From CAYNHZ01 sp964397445 (GTDB lineage: Bacteria; Bacteroidota; Bacteroidia; Bacteroidales; UBA932), in assembly GCA_964397445.1 (NCBI GenBank), contig CAYNHZ010000002.1:62001-126000 (forward strand): a DNA stretch of 64,000 bases. The letters run 5' to 3'. Position numbers and translations under genes: made by a program. Under the pieces are notes generated by a model. The model saw nothing but the letters and a program-made list of their open reading frames with translations. It had not been told where the DNA came from and did not search any database. This document shows, one piece after another, positions 62,238 to 64,000 of the stretch (positions are counted from its first letter, which is position 1; every line of letters begins with the position of its first letter).

Positions 62238-63716
62238 ATGAAAAATATTTTTATTTCACTTTTTTCTTTATTTATCTCTATTTTTTTGATTTCTTGCAGT
62301 GATGATAAGGGACATAGTATGCTTCTGTCTATTTCTAATAAGGCATTGAACGATACCTCTTCGATATATTATGCCCATTTTGATCAATATCCATCGGATG
62401 CAAGGAGATTGCCGATAGGTATTTTTGATTCGGGAACAGGGGGGCTTACTGTCCTGGAGACTATTTTAAAAATAGATAAATTTGATAATATAACGGGGAA
62501 AGAGATCCAGGACGGAATACCCGATTTTGCAGGGGAGAACTTTGTTTATTTAGCTGATTATGCAAATTTTCCATATGGTAATTATTGGAAATTCGGGAAA
62601 GAGGATATTTTGCGCGAGATCGTAATTAAAAATTCCCTTTTTATGATGGGGAGAAATTTTTATAACCTTTCGATTGATGAAAAACCTACCGGGTATAAAG
62701 ATCCTGTAAAGATTGTGATAATTGCATCTAATGCAGCGAGTGCTTGCGGATATCGTGATGTGGATACCCTCCTTAACCTTAGCAATACGGGGGTTAGAGT
62801 TGTTGGGGTGATTAATTCCGGTGTTAGGGCAGCTCTCGATTCTCTTGATAGGAACTCTCCCTATTCGATTGGGGTTCTATCTACACCAGGTATGATTGCT
62901 TCGGGTGAGTATGATAAGTCTATTAACAATATCTCATCTGCTATGGGTTTCAATTTTCCTCTTCAAGTTTTCTATCAAGAGGGTGAGGGGATTACAGATG
63001 CTATTGAGGGGAATAAAAGGTATATTTTGAAGGGGGCAACAGCTCCAAGGGGGGATTATGCAGGGCCTAAATTGGGAAGTGGTGAAAATGATATTAATCC
63101 AAATCTTTTGGATAGATATAATTTTCAATTTGGCGGGAATGAGATTTTGTTCACTAAAGAGGGGGAGACTTTTACTAATATTCAACTCAATTCTTTAGGT
63201 AACTATGCAAGATTTAATCTTGTCTCATTAGTGGAGAAACATAGAAAGAGCGGATGTTTATTACCACTCTCTTCTATTATTTTGGGTAATACCCATTACC
63301 CATTTATAATGGATACTTTAAAGAATATTATTAAAGAGTTATACAATTTTAAAAGGGATGGAGTTTATCTATATCGCAATACCATCTCCAATAATATCAG
63401 ATTTATTGATCCTGCAGAATATACTGCTAAGGAGTGTTATAATATTTTACGAGAAGCTAAAAAATTGGCACTCAGGACATCAGGCACTCAATTGTCTGCA
63501 TTTGTTTCGCTCCCTTCATATGGTCTCTCTCCCGATTTTTTCAATCCAGATGGGAGTTTTACCGATATCTTTAAGTATGGTAGAGTATTGGGGAGTGAAG
63601 AGGTTATAACCAAGATTGTACCTTTTTCTTCAAGATATATCGATAGTGAAACTGTTTTAAGAATGGAACATACTGTTCCTCTTTCATTTACTCTTATTAA
63701 AAAAACACTTTATTAA
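62238..63716 (+). CDS. Glutamate/aspartate racemase-like lipoprotein lacking both catalytic cysteines
   Basis: A 492-aa exported protein. The N terminus is a lipoprotein signal with Cys20 in FLISC. The body is homologous to glutamate racemase (MurI): GIFDSGTGGLTVLE (residues 61-74), YLADYANFPYGNY, IIASNAASACGY (161-172), INSGVRAAL and LGNTHYPF (349-356). In MurI the last two would read ACNTA and GCTHYP with the two catalytic cysteines; here they are Ser164 and Asn351. It also carries inserts (about 80-100, 250-320) and a C-terminal extension of about 130 residues. It is therefore unlikely to be a racemase; a binding or different enzymatic role outside the cytoplasm is inferred. It lies six bases after purM. 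Confidence 0.8.
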   Translation: MKNIFISLFSLFISIFLISCSDDKGHSMLLSISNKALNDTSSIYYAHFDQYPSDARRLPIGIFDSGTGGLTVLETILKIDKFDNITGKEIQDGIPDFAGENFVYLADYANFPYGNYWKFGKEDILREIVIKNSLFMMGRNFYNLSIDEKPTGYKDPVKIVIIASNAASACGYRDVDTLLNLSNTGVRVVGVINSGVRAALDSLDRNSPYSIGVLSTPGMIASGEYDKSINNISSAMGFNFPLQVFYQEGEGITDAIEGNKRYILKGATAPRGDYAGPKLGSGENDINPNLLDRYNFQFGGNEILFTKEGETFTNIQLNSLGNYARFNLVSLVEKHRKSGCLLPLSSIILGNTHYPFIMDTLKNIIKELYNFKRDGVYLYRNTISNNIRFIDPAEYTAKECYNILREAKKLALRTSGTQLSAFVSLPSYGLSPDFFNPDGSFTDIFKYGRVLGSEEVITKIVPFSSRYIDSETVLRMEHTVPLSFTLIKKTLY

Positions 63717-63721
63717 TTATT

Positions 63722-64000
63722 ATGCTTTATTCTGAAAGTATTTCACAGGAAGAGATAGAATCTCTGGAAATAGCCTCTTTTGAAGGACCAATAATAGTTG
63801 TAGACTTGATAGATGAAGAATTTTCAGAGGCTGTGGAATATCTCAGTTCTCAGAAAATCATTGGTTTTGATACGGAGACTAAGCCCTGTTTTCATTCAGG
63901 GGAGAGAAACAAAGTTTCATTGTTACAATTGTCGGGTGAAGACAAGGCCTATCTGTTTAGGCTCAAATCTTTGGGATTACCGACCCCGATTGCCAATATA
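63722..64000 (+). CDS. 3'-5' exonuclease (DEDD family), N-terminal part, cut by window end
   Basis: The first 93 residues of a DNA/RNA 3'-5' exonuclease of the RNase D/WRN type. The first exonuclease motif is present in IIGFDTETKP (Asp50 and Glu52, metal ligands), followed by VSLLQLSGEDKAYLF, the strand that follows motif I in this family. The ATG at 63722 lies five bases after the racemase-like gene. Motifs II and III would lie beyond the window. Confidence 0.88.
   Translation, partial: MLYSESISQEEIESLEIASFEGPIIVVDLIDEEFSEAVEYLSSQKIIGFDTETKPCFHSGERNKVSLLQLSGEDKAYLFRLKSLGLPTPIANI

Noticed and set aside
1..64000. CRISPR arrays, insertion sequences, prophage or defence islands
   Set aside because: No regularly spaced repeats, transposase, integrase or defence-family motifs were seen on either strand.

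Overview
The window reads as a piece of a chromosome from an AT-rich member of the Bacteroidota, most likely order Bacteroidales. The evidence is direct: many genes are preceded by the Bacteroidetes sigma-ABfrB-type promoter (TTTG, about 19 bases, TAnnTTTG), Shine-Dalgarno sequences are mostly absent, and several families typical of the phylum occur (DUF4295, DUF4199, DUF4296, DUF1573, MnmD, archaeal-type phosphatidylserine decarboxylase, a long SecA, an AmiC-MlaD-LptD neighbourhood). Almost everything is core housekeeping content. No insertion sequence, prophage, CRISPR array, rRNA operon or integrase was seen, and no stretch over 300 bases lacks a gene.

Layout. 1-3.6 kb: phospholipid synthesis (end of cdsA, psd), an M20 dipeptidase and pyrF, then a small Cys-rich lipoprotein with its own promoter and terminator. 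3.9-7.3 kb (minus): tig-clpP-clpX, a protein-folding and proteolysis operon. 7.4-9.2 kb: tpiA, prmA and tRNA-Leu(TAG). 9.3-16.5 kb (minus): a five-gene operon for an RND efflux pump (adaptor, permease, TolC-like channel) followed by its probable LytS/LytTR two-component system. It is divergent from an EamA transporter, with a pair of direct repeats in between that could be the regulator's operator. 17.7-24 kb: a gene split by an in-frame TAG, an MlaD-amidase pair, divergent lptD and ridA. 24-32.6 kb: rho, then a minus-strand operon (DUF1573, meaB, a 10TM heavy-metal exporter), an M16 lipoprotein protease and a ferredoxin.

32.7-40.6 kb: mgsA and mnmD (minus), secA, lpd and a bactofilin (plus), a glycosyltransferase and DUF4199 protein (minus). 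40.7-47.7 kb: the translation block thrS-infC-rpmI-rplT-lepB, then rpmB-rpmG-DUF4295 and a secreted beta-helix-like protein. 47.9-52.2 kb: ftsY, pheT and a UbiA-family prenyltransferase. 52.3-56.8 kb (minus): DUF4296 lipoprotein, amidohydrolase, radical SAM protein, dtd, deoC, outer-membrane barrel. 56.9-64 kb: polysaccharide deacetylase, purD, membrane protein, an aminotransferase on the minus strand, purM, a glutamate-racemase-like lipoprotein and the start of a 3'-5' exonuclease gene.

Points most worth a second look: infC has no ATG, GTG or TTG start upstream of its conserved N-terminal motif and appears to start at ATC behind a perfect AGGAGG; a lipoprotein related to glutamate racemase has lost both catalytic cysteines; a conserved-type secreted protein gene is cut by one TAG codon; two divergent promoters are built from a single perfect 12-bp inverted repeat; and the RND/LytTR operon carries 8-bp direct repeats 21 bp apart upstream of it.
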